This document shows positions 36,301 to 46,827 of a stretch of DNA of 64,000 nucleotides, piece by piece; the stretch's first letter is position 1; each line of letters begins with the position of its first letter. This stretch comes from Diospyros lotus. Lineage: Eukaryota; Streptophyta; Magnoliopsida; Ericales; Ebenaceae. The position numbers were made by a program, and so were the translations under genes. The DNA lies in NCBI RefSeq assembly GCF_014633365.1, contig NC_068346.1, positions 34,225,191 through 34,289,190 of the forward strand, in the 5' to 3' direction. The notes beneath the pieces were generated by a model. The model saw only the letters and a program-made list of their open reading frames with translations. It was not told the origin of the DNA and made no database searches.

Positions 36301-39300
36301 CAAAATATAGTACAAAAATTCTTTAAAACAATAGATCTCAAATTTGAATCACAAAGGAGAAACCAAACAATCAGTTTTACCATGGCTGAAAGGCATTGCA
36401 AGCTTGATGCTCTCAAACAGCGCTTTTCATCCTCTTCTCCAGACTGGCGAGCTAGTTTACATACTTTGTGAACCAGATTTTCAATATTATATGTATAAGT
36501 TCCATCTACCTATTCAAGTGTCAGGCAGAAACAGAAAGCTTTAGCATAAATTACTAATCTGTATCACTTAAAGATATGGGTAAAAGCATGAGCAAATATT
36601 ATCATCTTCCAGATTTAAGAACATAAAACTACTTAGTCAATGAGTTTAATTTTGTACCTTCGATCTAAATATTTTCATCTTCCCTTCTGCTTCATGTAAT
36701 TGCCAGAACAAATAAAAAAAAAAGTGGCCTAAAACAGAAGGCAAGTATTTTAACATTTTTAGCATCAAGAACTCCATCAGTGCTCCTTTTGTCCCAGCTT
36801 ATAGTTATCTTTCCACTTCCATTTTTTGATTCCTAATGTGAAAATTTTAGTACTTTTAAATAGCACTCTGGTTAAGCTTCTCAAACCCATATTTGAAGTG
36901 AATTTGACTTCCAAAACACCTAAAAAATATAGGGTATTGTGTAAATTTATCATCCAAATATGATTTCCTGAAGTTCGAGTATATTGAACTGAAACACACA
37001 AACAGATAAATGAGACGGGTGAGACGAGGAAAGGAACATGGTTTAGAATGGATACATGTTATTGTTCTCTTACTATGTGACATGAGATATTTCCAACAAT
37101 AATGCTCAAGAATTGTAATACGAAACAAGCCGGCACTCATTAGTAAGGTTGAGTCCACTGAAGAACACTGAAACATCCATCAAAGTGAAACCACCAAATT
37201 TGGATATAACTTCCTACTCTCCAACCCATGGGCCTATATTGAGTGCTTATTAATGTAGACAAAATAGCATGATTTATTTCCAAACGACGTAGTTCCTGGC
37301 GAACATTTAATTGGATTCAAGTTTCTTGTTACAAAAGCAAGATCACTCCCCCTGCATGTCAGCTACTCTTCGTTCATAGGTTTTGCAAGAAACGGCATCT
37401 TGGTGCCATAAGTATTGATGTTGTACCATAAGTATAATATCAACATTGTATGCAAAACCCCATGCCATATCAGCAGACTATCTATTAAGATACCATTGTT
37501 AGTACATTGCATTCAAGTACTTGAACAGATGATGCATTTCACCTGACTGTAAATAAACCTAGTTAAGGCCCGGCAGCCAATTATCTGCACTGCATTTTGC
37601 TGTGGCTTGGGATTATCCAACAGTTCATTAACAACATTCAGTATACTGATTGCAAAATATGCCCTGCAAAACAAAAGAGAAATAGCATTACTACCCCGGT
37701 AAAAGTTCAAAAATTTCCACTGCACTTAAGCCACTTTCAGTCCGGAAAAGGAATAAAAATATATATATAAAAAGGCTTCGCCCCGAAGAATGAAGGAGTC
37801 TAAAATATATTTTAGCACCATGCTCTCCTATTTGGCATCATGTATCCAAATCTAGTATGAAAACTAAATGGAAGAGACCAGCGAAGCCTTTTACTTTCCA
37901 AGGTATCATAAATGTACTTATCGAAAATGGAAAAAATAGATCACAAATCAGAAATGCAGAATAAAACCTTTAGTAGAAAATTACTGTTTACTCAGTGAGG
38001 AAAAAGAACACTTTACAAGACTAAGTATTTTTGAGTTCTATACAGGACTAACATGAACATCAAAACATAGGATATGACAATTTGGAAACAAATAAGAATG
38101 CAAATAAAGAATCAATAAAAACTAAATAAATAAATAAACATTATTTAATATATTTTATATGTAAATATTAGTTTATATTTTGTTTCATATTATTATTGAA
38201 AACTTGCCACTAATCTAATATGAAAAACCCTTCTCTCTACAATAAAAATATGAAAAAAATAAACATCCTTCAACAAACTTGTTTCTGAAAACATTATTAA
38301 TCTTGACTGGAGAAATCCCCTAAAGAAATAAGGACAAGATAACTTGCATTTGCTCTTTACACATGCAAAGCAACTTGCTGTAAGCTTCCACGATTATATT
38401 AATGAACTTGATGTGCTCAGAGCGCAATTCTTTGCAGCACCTTTCTTCCAGAAACTTTACAATCTATATAGAACAAACAAATCAGCAGTTTCACGTTAAT
38501 AAAATGGTCAAATACAATACAGTTTTCCATATGGAGGGATAACACATCACTACCTTTGGGATCCTGAAAGGGTTTTTCGCAGCATATTCACATAACTTCA
38601 CAATCTTCCGCTCATTTGGGGGGGCATCCTGTATAACAATGAACTTAAAACATCGTCATCCTGGTCATAAATGGAAATTTCCATTTGTTCATTATCCTAT
38701 ATATATGAAGTTTAGTACACAGTAGACAGGAAAAATGCCCCCAAATAATATTTGAACTTAAGTGATAAATGAGAATCCCGTACAAGCAAACAGTCAATGT
38801 AAGCATGACAATAACCCATGCTAACTACCCAATAACATTCTCACCCTTAGCCATCTTACAATCTAAAGGAAACAATCCAACCAAAATTCTCCCCTCATGA
38901 TGCCTCTCCATGGGCAGACTCTCATACAACCAATTCACCAATCTCCCTTCATACACCCATATTCCACAGCCATCACTCTCCTCATTCTGCTTCCACAAAG
39001 ATTTCCCCAACAGGATCTTACTACACAACGACAATCCCAAATCCATAATGCCCCATTCCTCCCATCTCAAAAGGAAAATAAATCTTCTCCACCCCCACCC
39101 CCCGGAAAACATAATATTGCTAATCCATGACACAATAATATGCCATTCACACCAAGTTTTCAGTGAGTGACTTTGTCGGTCATAAACATTGAAACAGATG
39201 AGAATGCATGGTCATCAACCAAAGGCCTAAATTTAGATCCAGGAAACTGATTAGGAGCAAGACTTTTAAAAAATTCACCCACTGTCATTCGTAGGCAATG

Positions 39301-39771
39301 CAAATGTTCCAGTCATTTACTTGAATTCTGGAGTCGAGTTCCTCAACAAGCTTGAGCATGTCACCAATGCCCCTTACTCCTTTGAGACATCGTTATCAAG
39401 CTTTCACACGTTTAAAACTCATCAACAGGTTTAAAACTCATCAACAGGTTAACTACCTAAGCTAGCAAAAACTAACTTGCTAAGTCGAAGCACTTGTTTA
39501 ATGATTTCGAAGGAACATTTGCTCGGGAGCATGGAGAGACTTGATAAAATATAACACAGGCGACTGGATAACATTGGAGACACTTCCTGCCAAAAAACCC
39601 ACAAATTTCAAAGAAAATGCAAACGTGGAAACTTACAGGTGATCTCGGGAAGATGTCAGCCAGCAGGTTCTTGTAACGCTTGACTGGTTGTCGAGATCTT
39701 GACCTCAGAGCAGGGCAGCATATGCATATATTCCCACATGCTGGGAAAATCTTCCGGGAAATAACACCCAT
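18328..39771 (-). CDS. EFOP4-like: EFR3-like / SEMI-ROLLED LEAF2-like ARM-repeat protein (plant EFR3 homolog)
   Basis: Nineteen coding exons (minus): 39771-39637, 38628-38554, 38463-38348, 37663-37543, 36509-36381, 36181-36134, 31316-31111, 30997-30801, 22990-22707, 22610-22461, 21719-21333, 21138-20989, 20890-20812, 20716-20592, 20136-19945, 19802-19671, 19385-19248, 18983-18780 and 18444-18328. All phases close and give about 994 codons, the usual family length. The N-terminus [13 protein letters not shown] is followed by a Cys cluster (Cys12, 16, 18, 19) and a basic stretch ([10 protein letters not shown]). In EFR3 proteins this region is S-acylated and anchors the protein at the plasma membrane. 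Helical ARM-type repeats follow (e.g. [36 protein letters not shown]). The C-terminus [16 protein letters not shown] is typical of the plant clade. EFR3 proteins recruit the PI4-kinase alpha complex that makes plasma-membrane PI4P; the rice relative SRL2 affects leaf rolling. Intron 3 has a GC donor. Intron 8 holds a Copia element and intron 6 a solo LTR. The end of the exon at 21333 was chosen over 21336 by family length. Confidence 0.95.
23329..23706 (+). repeat. Copia 5' LTR
   Basis: 378 bp, from tgttggagagtcctaggatt to gaaccgattctgttca. It matches the 3' LTR at 29670 over its full length, with about 6% differences and a 3-bp indel. Confidence 0.95.
23707..23719 (+). other. Copia primer-binding site
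   Basis: tggtatcaaagcc directly follows the 5' LTR. It resembles the complement of the 3' end of initiator methionine tRNA (TGGTATCAGAGC) with one mismatch. Confidence 0.8.
23751..24690 (+). pseudogene. Copia gag remnant
   Basis: An ATG at 23751 opens a frame interrupted by a TAG in the triplet at 23928-23930 and by frame changes near 24125. Recognisable Copia gag features are the region around [10 protein letters not shown] and [10 protein letters not shown], and a CCHC-like segment near 24520-24580 ([14 protein letters not shown] in the frame starting at 24438). Confidence 0.8.
24691..26600 (+). pseudogene. Copia protease and integrase remnant
   Basis: The protease active region reads [13 protein letters not shown] at about 24835 (family form D-S/T-G-A-S). 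The pre-integrase motif [12 protein letters not shown] lies near 25240. Integrase catalytic parts are FIDDHTRM (about 25470-25500) and RTDNGREY (about 25600-25625), then [12 protein letters not shown] near 25690-25725. Frames shift near 25290, 25430 and 25725, so the reading is no longer continuous. Confidence 0.85.
26997..27625. mobile_element. hAT-type non-autonomous element 1 inside the Copia RT (629 bp)
   Basis: The ends caatgttcgaaaa and (inverted) cagtgttctaaaa form a terminal inverted repeat. An exact 8-bp target duplication gagaaagg flanks it (26989-26996 and 27626-27633). Near both ends it carries gcgcctagg-like sequence, and internally a CT-rich stretch at 27121-27410. No transposase coding is evident. 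Confidence 0.9.
27816..28729. mobile_element. hAT-type non-autonomous element 2 inside the Copia RT (914 bp)
   Basis: The ends catagttgttaaaggcg and (inverted) catagttttgaaaggcaca form an imperfect terminal inverted repeat. The 8-bp target duplication is gattatgt (27808-27815) versus gattgtgt (28730-28737), one mismatch. Both ends are rich in gcgcctcgcc-type sequence and the middle is AT-rich without coding capacity. Confidence 0.88.
29656..29669 (+). other. Copia polypurine tract
   Basis: cttgaggggggc immediately precedes the 3' LTR and is the expected plus-strand priming site. Confidence 0.75.
29670..30048 (+). repeat. Copia 3' LTR
   Basis: 379 bp, starting tgttggagagtcctaggatt and ending gaaccaattctgttca, followed by the target-site repeat cccca. 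Confidence 0.95.
31753..34316. mobile_element. Solo LTR of a Gypsy-like element (2.56 kb) in intron 6 of the EFR3-like gene
   Basis: Begins tgtaacgacccgttccgggt and ends caggtccttaca. It is flanked by the exact 5-bp duplication gtaac (31748-31752 and 34317-34321). No gag or pol coding lies inside and no second LTR is seen, so internal sequences were lost by LTR-LTR recombination. The end tgtaacgaccc resembles the tgtcacgaccc end of the Tekay/Del-like LTR at 54111, and both contain an actcgc.agtat segment near that end, which suggests a related family in minus orientation. A TA-rich microsatellite (32083-32104) and gactcact/gagtcttgtg motifs near 33935 are present. Confidence 0.88.
34348..34396 (+). 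repeat. Au-SINE-like 3' tail
   Basis: tagccgaccccacatggtgg, then gataaaagctggatatgttg and a (ttg)n end. This is the best-preserved SINE tail in the window, immediately beside the solo LTR. Confidence 0.6.
34530..34576 (+). repeat. Au-SINE-like 3' tail, second copy
   Basis: gcagctgacccacctgatta, then aggcttggtgattgttgttg: the same tail with a small deletion, about 180 bp from the previous copy. Confidence 0.5.
34580..36133. other. Remaining part of EFR3-like intron 6
   Basis: AT-rich intron sequence with homopolymer runs (for example a G run near 35690-35702). No coding region or transposon with definable ends is seen. Confidence 0.5.
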
Positions 39772-40500
39772 TTGCCTATAATAGGCCAAAAATGAAGTGA
39801 AAAAAGGAACACTAACTAAAATGTTTCCTCAAAATCATTACCACAGCACAAAGCAATAGTCTTAAATATACCCAAAATTGCACAAATATGAACCAAGCAG
39901 AGTTATGCACATCAGTGTGTGTAAACATATAAGAGAAAAGAAATTTTAAAAATGTACCTTCGCTAAAGTCTATAGAGTCCCGGAACGAGGGATGGAAAGA
40001 TAAAAGACGAAGAAATAATACATAGGCTTTCCAACAAACAAAATACCTTGCCCACCCCAAAACCCCCGCAAAAAGAGACCAAAAATCTCAATCACCAACC
40101 ACATGAACCCAGCTAGGAAAGGAAAAATGAAACTATCACATGCCCAAGATTGCACCAAAATTTGAGAAAGAAACACCCAAAGCCTACAACAAAGGATAGG
40201 CCAAGAAAAACACCAAACCAGAAGATTAAAACCTATATACGAGCAAAAAATCAAGAAAAAACAGGAAAACGAACATATGAAACAAACCCAGAACGCCCAT
40301 TTCGGCCAAAAACATAAAAGAGAATAAATAAACACGTACCCTTCCCTGCAGAGGCAGATCTGGGGCTTACGCAGATGCGCCTTCCAAGGGCAGCAATTGA
40401 AGGCTCGAAAGAGTGTCAAAGAAAACAGCTGTTCAGAGAGAAGAGGGAACTTCAACGAACATATGACATTGGTGGGAGAGGGGGAGGAGGAGATCACGTG
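39772..40500 (-). promoter_or_regulatory. 5' leader of the EFR3-like gene with probable leader intron(s)
   Basis: An acceptor-like TATTATAG lies four bases upstream of the start codon (intron edge at 39776). Donor-like sites AAG|GTACAT (39958/39957) and AGGGAAGG|GTACGT (about 40338) suggest that the 5' UTR is spliced. A pyrimidine-rich leader on the minus strand would start near 40450-40600. The boundaries are inferred from splice motifs only. Confidence 0.4.
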
Positions 40501-40792
40501 ATGGGGTCAGTTTTTAGTGTAAAAAGGGACCTGCTTTTATGGGTTTCTGTCAGAACTTGGAAGACTAAAACTAACACCTCCCCACCCCCTCTCCCTCTCT
40601 TGTTTACGGGTTTTTGTCTTTTTGCTTTCCACGGAGAACACAAAATCAACACTCTGCTTTCGCTTTCTCTTTGCTCTTTTTCTTTCTTCCACATTCTCTC
40701 AAGAATTCAATTTGAATGCTGGAACAGTGTGATGATTTATTTCAGATCCATCGTGCAAGGCGTTATTTTTATGCATCTTATTGAATTCGTAA

Positions 40793-41660
40793 ACGATTAT
40801 AAAAAAAACACACAATTTATGGAAAATCAGGTCGGATGATTCCTTACATTTTTCTGGGAAATTTATGAAAACACACACAAATATTAGTCAAATGGCTACA
40901 TATTTGAAACAACAGCCATGTCCTCTGAATTATACTTTTTACGCCACTTCATTAAATGGTATTAAATGAGCCTGCCAACAAAATTTTCGTCTCGCCATAC
41001 CAAGTGGGCCTCTCTCCTATTCGTACACAAAAGCATCCAAAGTAAACCTTTTTTCCAAGGAAACTACGTAATTGTGCACATGCATAATTAGATTTTTTAT
41101 TTTGAATCATGTTAGATTTATATTCATTTTATACATTTTAAGCTATATAAAGAGGTATTATGACTAAGATACCTCTTGTCTCTATGCGCCTCATGAGGGA
41201 CATTTTGTCTTTGATACACCTTTATGTAACCCAAAATGTACACCAATGTGTACCAATAGCATTATTCTTTTATTATGTACTTTTAGCCTATATAAAATAT
41301 AGAATAATGTTATTGATACACCTTTGTGTACATCTTGGGCTACACAAAGGTGTACCAGTGACAAAAAGATCCCTCATAGGCGCGTGAGACGCAGGGTGTT
41401 TTGGTCATAATACCCATTTATGTAGCCTAAAATATACAAAAATGATGTACATCTAGCATGATTCTAAAATATAATAATAATATATTTATTATATCTTATT
41501 TTTAAACATAAAATACCTTCTATAAGTTGGTAAAATGATTGTTTAATAAGTAGGATTATAATTTTTATATCAGACTAACTAGTTAGAATTTGTTATTAGT
41601 GGATCTCTTTTTCTTTTACTTTGACTCAACAATGAATAACGCATTGTTAAACTAAAAAAT
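40793..41660. repeat. Duplicated host segment, left copy
   Basis: Starts aaacgattataaaaaa and matches 44909-45480 over its length, apart from an extra stretch of roughly 300 bp at about 41090-41460 in this copy. That extra stretch contains two inverted-looking halves (tacacctttatgtaacccaa versus gggctacacaaaggtgtacc), like a small foldback element. The flanks end in ttagaatttgttattag and the similar segment of the right copy. Confidence 0.8.
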
Positions 41661-41779
41661 AAGGGACTTAAAAATAGATGAAACCCCAACTGTTCGAGTG
41701 TAGTTGCGTTGGGGCAACGTTCATCTTTTGCAAAATCGAGCCTTGGAACTCGGTCAAGGATAGCCACAGATGCAGCTTC

Positions 41780-44335
41780 GAAAAGAATGTCTCGTACATA
41801 TAAACAAATCTAACGTCCAGAGTCAGGCTATAAACACGCTATTCCTTTATGCATGATCGGCAGATAAATCTTCCTTCCCCATCCTCAGTTCCGGAGAGAG
41901 AGCATGTCCTCCTCGTTGCTTCCACATATGCAACACTAATGTACCTTGACACAATCTTGATAACTTCCTCGCTTACCCAGTTGTATGAACAAGCGGGGTT
42001 TGAAGTTAATACAGCCATATCGAGCGAGACCAACAAACTATCCACCCGATCGAAAAACCTAATCTCTAAAATCCGTACATGAGGAGAGGCAAGACAGGCG
42101 AATAGTTCAAAGATTAATGCAAGAAATATGCACACACAGAGGGAACGCATATTTATAGGCATCATGCAAGGCATCCAATGGACGAACACAGACTAAAGTG
42201 ACCGGTACAATCCCACCACGTACCCCGTAATTAATGCCCTGACAAACCTACCCCACCTAGGTAGTGGGTTGCTTCACGCCTACAGACGGCGTCTCACATT
42301 CTTGGACAAGCACCTCGACTTTTGGAAGCTACATGCAGTCAAATAGGAATATCAGAGCAACCATTCGAATTCAAAATTCAAGTTACACCGAGCATCTGTA
42401 CTAAAAGGGCCAAGAGTCCTACCAACTTAACCCTACTCCACAGACACCGGACCTTGGGCATAACAAGTTCGTAAAGGCCAGTAAAAGGCATCAGAATCAC
42501 AAAGGCCAAACAAGACCAATACGAAGAAAAAGACAACAACAATAGAGCATTGCAAAAGAAGAAAAAAAATAGTTTATTACGAAATTAGAAGCATAAAGTT
42601 ACAGGACTTATGCGCCACAACGAAAAGCCTACGCTATCATACAGGCTATCACAAAGCAAAAGGACAAAACACATAATCAAGACTTAATAAAGGTCTTAGA
42701 CAAAGACGTCAAAATAGGATCGACAACCTCAGTATCCTCGAACACTTCATCCTTGGCACGACCTATCTGCCCCTTAAATATCGAGCCTTTCGGTTCGGCC
42801 CTCTTCCATTGGGTCCACGAGATGGTTGTCCTTGATTTCTTTAAAAGACCCAAAGGCCGAGAGATCCAACTCAGGAAAAACAGCTCGGACATGGGACAGA
42901 GCCGTTTCATACCCCTCATTTCTAATCTTGACCACCTCGACCTTCACATTTGCCACATCAGATCAAGCAACTATAACCTCGTCTTTCGCCTTCATCTTAT
43001 TCTCTATCACCTCAGCTCTGGCTACAACAACATCTGCCCTAAGCCTTACCAACTTTGCATTAGGAGCATTGAGCTGGCTCTGAATGATGTCAATTGTAAG
43101 ACACTACTTAAAGCTAAGTGACTCGACTTCGTCGGCCCGCTTCTTTGCCTTGGTAGTGGCTGTCTCCACGGCCATCTTTATCTCCTTCTGCGCCAATTCC
43201 CGAGCCCGATTGAGCTTCTCCTCATAATCCCCCTTCATCTTGGTAAGTCAACTCACAGCGTCCACCTCAAGCAACCGACAATCAGCAACAAGTTGGAGTA
43301 TCTGACGCTCGACCTGGTGGAATACAATGGGTTGCCAAGGCTCAACAGCCTCTTTCGCTCTGACGGGGAATATAAGTAGGTGTCAATGAAGTGGTTGCTC
43401 TAGAAGTCAGGATCATGGAACAAGACCAAATAAGCTCCGTGGCTAGTAGGGCCCGAGCTACCAGAAGGTCTAGCCTTCCCATCAGAATCCCTTTGCCACT
43501 TCTTATCCCGAGCCAACTCCTCGGAGATGGTAGGCTCCCCAGGGCAAGGAATCAAAGCTTGGGTAACAACAACCGTGGGTAGGGGCTATACGATAGAAGG
43601 AGCCAACTTTGGCAGGCCTAGGGCCTTCCCGGTTACCTTATCAGCCAACATAAAGCCCGACGCAGTTTCATTCTCCCCCTTGTAGAGTGCCTCCAACTCT
43701 TTCCTAAGTTTTTTCTTAGGAAACGTCAGTGTCATTTTTCCTACAAAAGGGAATACAAAGGCATGAGGGCGAGCAAAGCGACAAACTGCCCACAAACTTG
43801 GCAAAATCCCCACAACACGCTGACACAAACCCACAATAATGAAAGGATTCTAGATTCAAGGAGTTACTTGGTCAAAAGTCGTGAGCAAATGGAAAGCACA
43901 AACATGAAGCATTGTCTTTATAATGGTCATTGAGCATAACATTGAGCATAACGCCCCAAAGACGAAAGAAAAACACCAAAGCTCGTGAGATTGCAAGAAT
44001 TCAAAGACTGAAAGAAACAAAAAACAAAAACCCTACACAAAATGGGACCTTTATAATGGTTATTAAGCGGCATATCCAACGGTCTAGAATCATCCATCGC
44101 TCATCTATCGCTATGAAATTGCCACCTATCACATGTTCAAGACCACAAAGGGGGCTGTCACCTCCCGAGCATGACGCTTCAAACCTCGAAGCCACAAGCG
44201 CCACATACCAGAGCATAAAGAGAACCGCCTCATTGTAGGAACCAAGCTAACTTCAGGTACCCATGAGACTTGCATCCATCTAGGCGCAATCGCATGTCAA
44301 CTTAGCCATCTACCCCCGTTGGGTTCTAACGCCAG
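41780..44335 (-). pseudogene. Internal remnant of a Tat/Ogre-like Gypsy element with a decayed antisense ORF
   Basis: On the minus strand, broken frames carry a charged coiled-coil segment at about 43130-43330 (EEKLNRARELAQKEIKMAV). At 42774-42956 there is MANVKVEVVKIRNEGYETAL followed by VFPELDLSAFG. A block ending in PELDLS.F after a heptad-rich region is typical of the 'putative gypsy type transposon' protein that some plant Tat-lineage elements encode antisense between pol and the 3' LTR. The LTR to its right (44336-44908) is in plus orientation, so this minus ORF is antisense to the element, as in that lineage. No gag, RT or integrase is found here. The assignment is by pattern recognition and several stops interrupt the frame. 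Confidence 0.5.
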
Positions 44336-44908
44336 CTCAATCGCCAAACTTGGTTAAAATAACAAATTCGCCCAGACTCCCCTTCTCTAGCTCGAATACT
44401 CGTTTCTCAATCATTTGACCTGGGATGCTGTGGAACGTACCAGCCCAATTTTGACCCTTAGCCCACAGCCTTATCTCAACTCCCAACCCGCAGCTCGATC
44501 CTGGCCTTACGCCAGCTTGCAATAGCATCATTACAGCTGCACGATGGTTACTCCCGCGCCTACTCAAGATCTCATCCTCATTAATGGTAGATCACATCCA
44601 CATTAATGGCAGTCTCATCGGCACCATGCTACCATCAGGAAGCTTTAACATTGGATATCTAGTCCTATCAACCTGTAAACGCACAACACATGCATGTAAG
44701 AAGGTCTCTCTCTCATTTCATATAAACTAACTCTCCTCAGAGTCAAGGTATGTTCTTCTCTAGTCTATTGATACTCTATCCATTTACTCTCTTACTTATT
44801 GGAGCGTTAGAGTGCTTGCAGGAATTGCCCTCGACAGACCGACCACTGGAGTCCTTTCCTTACCGTTACGAGCTCACACCCGACCATTCCTTTGAGCCAC
44901 AAGAAACA
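44336..44908 (+). repeat. 3' LTR of the Tat/Ogre-like fragment
   Basis: Parallels 50866-51398 block by block: an atctcatcctcattaatg block, ggcaccatgc, gatatctagtcct, a catataaac TATA-like motif, ggagcgttagagtgcttgca, then ccattcctttgagccacaag and a final aagaaaca. It ends at 44908, immediately before the right copy of the duplicated host segment. The left limit is approximate. Confidence 0.65.
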
Positions 44909-45480
44909 TAAACGATTATAAAAAAAAAAAAAAAAAAAAAAACACATGCACACGCAAATTTATGGAAAACCAGGTCGGATGATTCCTTACATTTTTCTGG
45001 GAAATTTATGAAAACACACACTAATATTACTCAAATGGCTTCATATTTGAAACAACATCCATGTCCTCTGAATTATACTTTTTACACCACTTCATTAAAT
45101 GGTTTTAAATGAGCCTGCCAACAAAATTCTCGTCTCGGCCATACCAACTGGACCTCTCTCCTATTTGTACACAAAAGCATCCAAAGTATGACATTTTTTT
45201 CAAGGAAACTATGTAACTGTGTACATGTATAATCGGGTCTTTTTATTTTGTGCTTTTAACCCATATAAAATATAATAATAATATATTTATTATATCTTAT
45301 TTTTAAACATAAAATATCTTACAGTAAGTTGGTAAAACGATTACTTCATAAGTATGGTTATAAATTTTATATCAGACTAACTAGTTAGAATTTATAGTAT
45401 GCGAATCTCTTTTCCTTTCACTTTGACTCGATAATGGATAATGGATAATGGATAATGTATTGTCAAACTAAAAATTAAGA
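44909..45480. repeat. Duplicated host segment, right copy
   Basis: Same sequence as 40793-41660 with about 5-10% differences and a longer poly-A run (about 23 A, 44921-44943). Shared landmarks are caggtcggatgattccttac, cctctgaattatacttttta and atcagactaactagttagaa. Confidence 0.8.
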
Positions 45481-45841
45481 GACTAAGAAACAGCCGGAGT
45501 TCCAGCTAGTTCCCATACGAGAAGAAAATATGAAGAGAGGAACAACATGTAAAAGTATTTTCGTTATGTTAAAAGTTTTAACTTATGTTGCACGAGAATG
45601 AAAACAAGAAACGTTTTCGATACGAAATGATAATGCTGAAACGAACATTTTTCTAAAAAAATAAGCATAAATAAAGTCCAAAACGGGAATAAAAAACGTT
45701 TTGAAAACGGAAAAATGGCTCATTCGATAAATTTTTGTGCAACATATGTTTTAGCATATATAAAATAACGATAGAAAAAATTATGTAGCTAGAGTTATAA
45801 AATTATTAAAAGTTTTTGTCATTTTTGGAAATTACAAATGT

Positions 45842-45922
45842 CTCTATTCCTCACGTGTGTTGAGTATAATTTACCATAAAATTCACAAAATATTACAAAT
45901 GTCTCTATTCCTTACGTGTGTT
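45842..45922. repeat. About 60-bp tandem duplication interrupted by a hAT element
   Basis: ctctattcctcacgtgtgtt, followed by gagtataatttacc, begins at 45842 and again at 45902. The second copy is cut by the hAT element and resumes at 46820 (catgtgttgagtataattta). Confidence 0.8.
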
Positions 45923-46819
45923 CAGGGGCGGAGCCAGCATAGGCCCAGTGCAGGCCATGGCCCTCACTGGGCCTTGGCCCGCCATTAATTTGGCCTGCAC
46001 TGAGGCTGCCCAAAGTCTGCAAACTCTCCTATGCCCCACCTTCATTTTCTCTTTCGCTCAAGTGCTGGCCCTCAGCCGCTGCCCACCCCCCTGCGCCCTG
46101 CCCTTTGCTCTTGCCTCTGTCTGGCTCGGTGGCTCAGTCGCTCACTGGCGCCTCCTCGGTCTCGTTCTCACCCCCTTGATTGTCTCTTCGCTCGCCCTCG
46201 CCAGCTTTCCCTCAGACCTTGGTCTCTCGCAGTCTCGCTCACGCTTTCGCTTGCTGCTGCCTTTCTGAGCTCTCTCGCATCCTCGCTTTGTTGCTCGCCA
46301 GCTCGCCCCTCCTCCAGGTTCCGGCCCTTCGTCGCTCGCTATCGCCTACCTGACTGCCTTTTCGCATCATCGATGACGATTCCGAATAGGTTGGGTTTGG
46401 GTTGGTGTCGAACGAATCTGGGGGAGCAGAAGAGTCCGAAGGCGGTGGATAAGAGGTAGAAAAGGAAGAGAATGGCGAGGAGGAAGACATCGACGATGAG
46501 GCGTTTGTCGCGGTGGTAGGTGGAGGACGAGGGTTTGGGCAGGAGATAATGGTGGAGTGAACGAGGGTGGGGCGGAACCCTAGATTGGAGGTTGGATAGG
46601 TCCATGATTATAGTAATTATTACATGTTATATTAAATTTAATTATCATTTGTTATATTAAATTTGAAGTAGTTATGGAGAGATTTTTAAAATTAAAATCT
46701 TTGTTAGATTTTAATAGGAAAAAATTAAATAAATTATATTAATTTTTAATATATTTATATTATTATTATTATTTTAATAAATTTCACCGCACTGAAAATA
46801 TTTTCTGGCTCCGCCCCTG
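45923..46819. mobile_element. hAT-type element (897 bp) carrying a GC-rich, gene-like fragment
   Basis: The perfect terminal inverted repeat caggggcggagccag ... ctggctccgcccctg is a well-known plant hAT end. The 8-bp target duplication is cgtgtgtt (45915-45922) versus catgtgtt (46820-46827). Unlike the other hAT elements here, the interior (about 45940-46600) is GC-rich and codon-like, followed by an AT-rich tail. This resembles a Pack-type element that captured a host gene fragment. Confidence 0.85.
46339..46605 (-). pseudogene. Possible captured gene fragment inside the hAT element
   Basis: A minus-strand frame of 88 residues starts MDLSNLQSRVPPHPRS and has a basic stretch (TYHRDKR) followed by about 20 hydrophobic residues (VDVFLLAILFLFYLLS). 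That organisation fits the start of a type II membrane protein such as a Golgi enzyme. I do not recognise the family. It ends at a stop and has no downstream exons, so it is at most a 5' fragment. Confidence 0.35.
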
Positions 46820-46827
46820 CATGTGTT

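Noticed and set aside
39970..40497. 175-codon hydrophobic minus-strand ORF upstream of the EFR3-like gene
   Set aside because: It lies in the probable spliced leader. The Phe/Cys/Trp-rich translation follows from T-rich intron composition and has no homology I recognise.
46031..46459. Plus-strand ORF inside the GC-rich hAT element
   Set aside because: Leu/Ser/Arg-rich shadow of the opposite strand; the minus-strand frame has the more protein-like pattern, and even that is uncertain.
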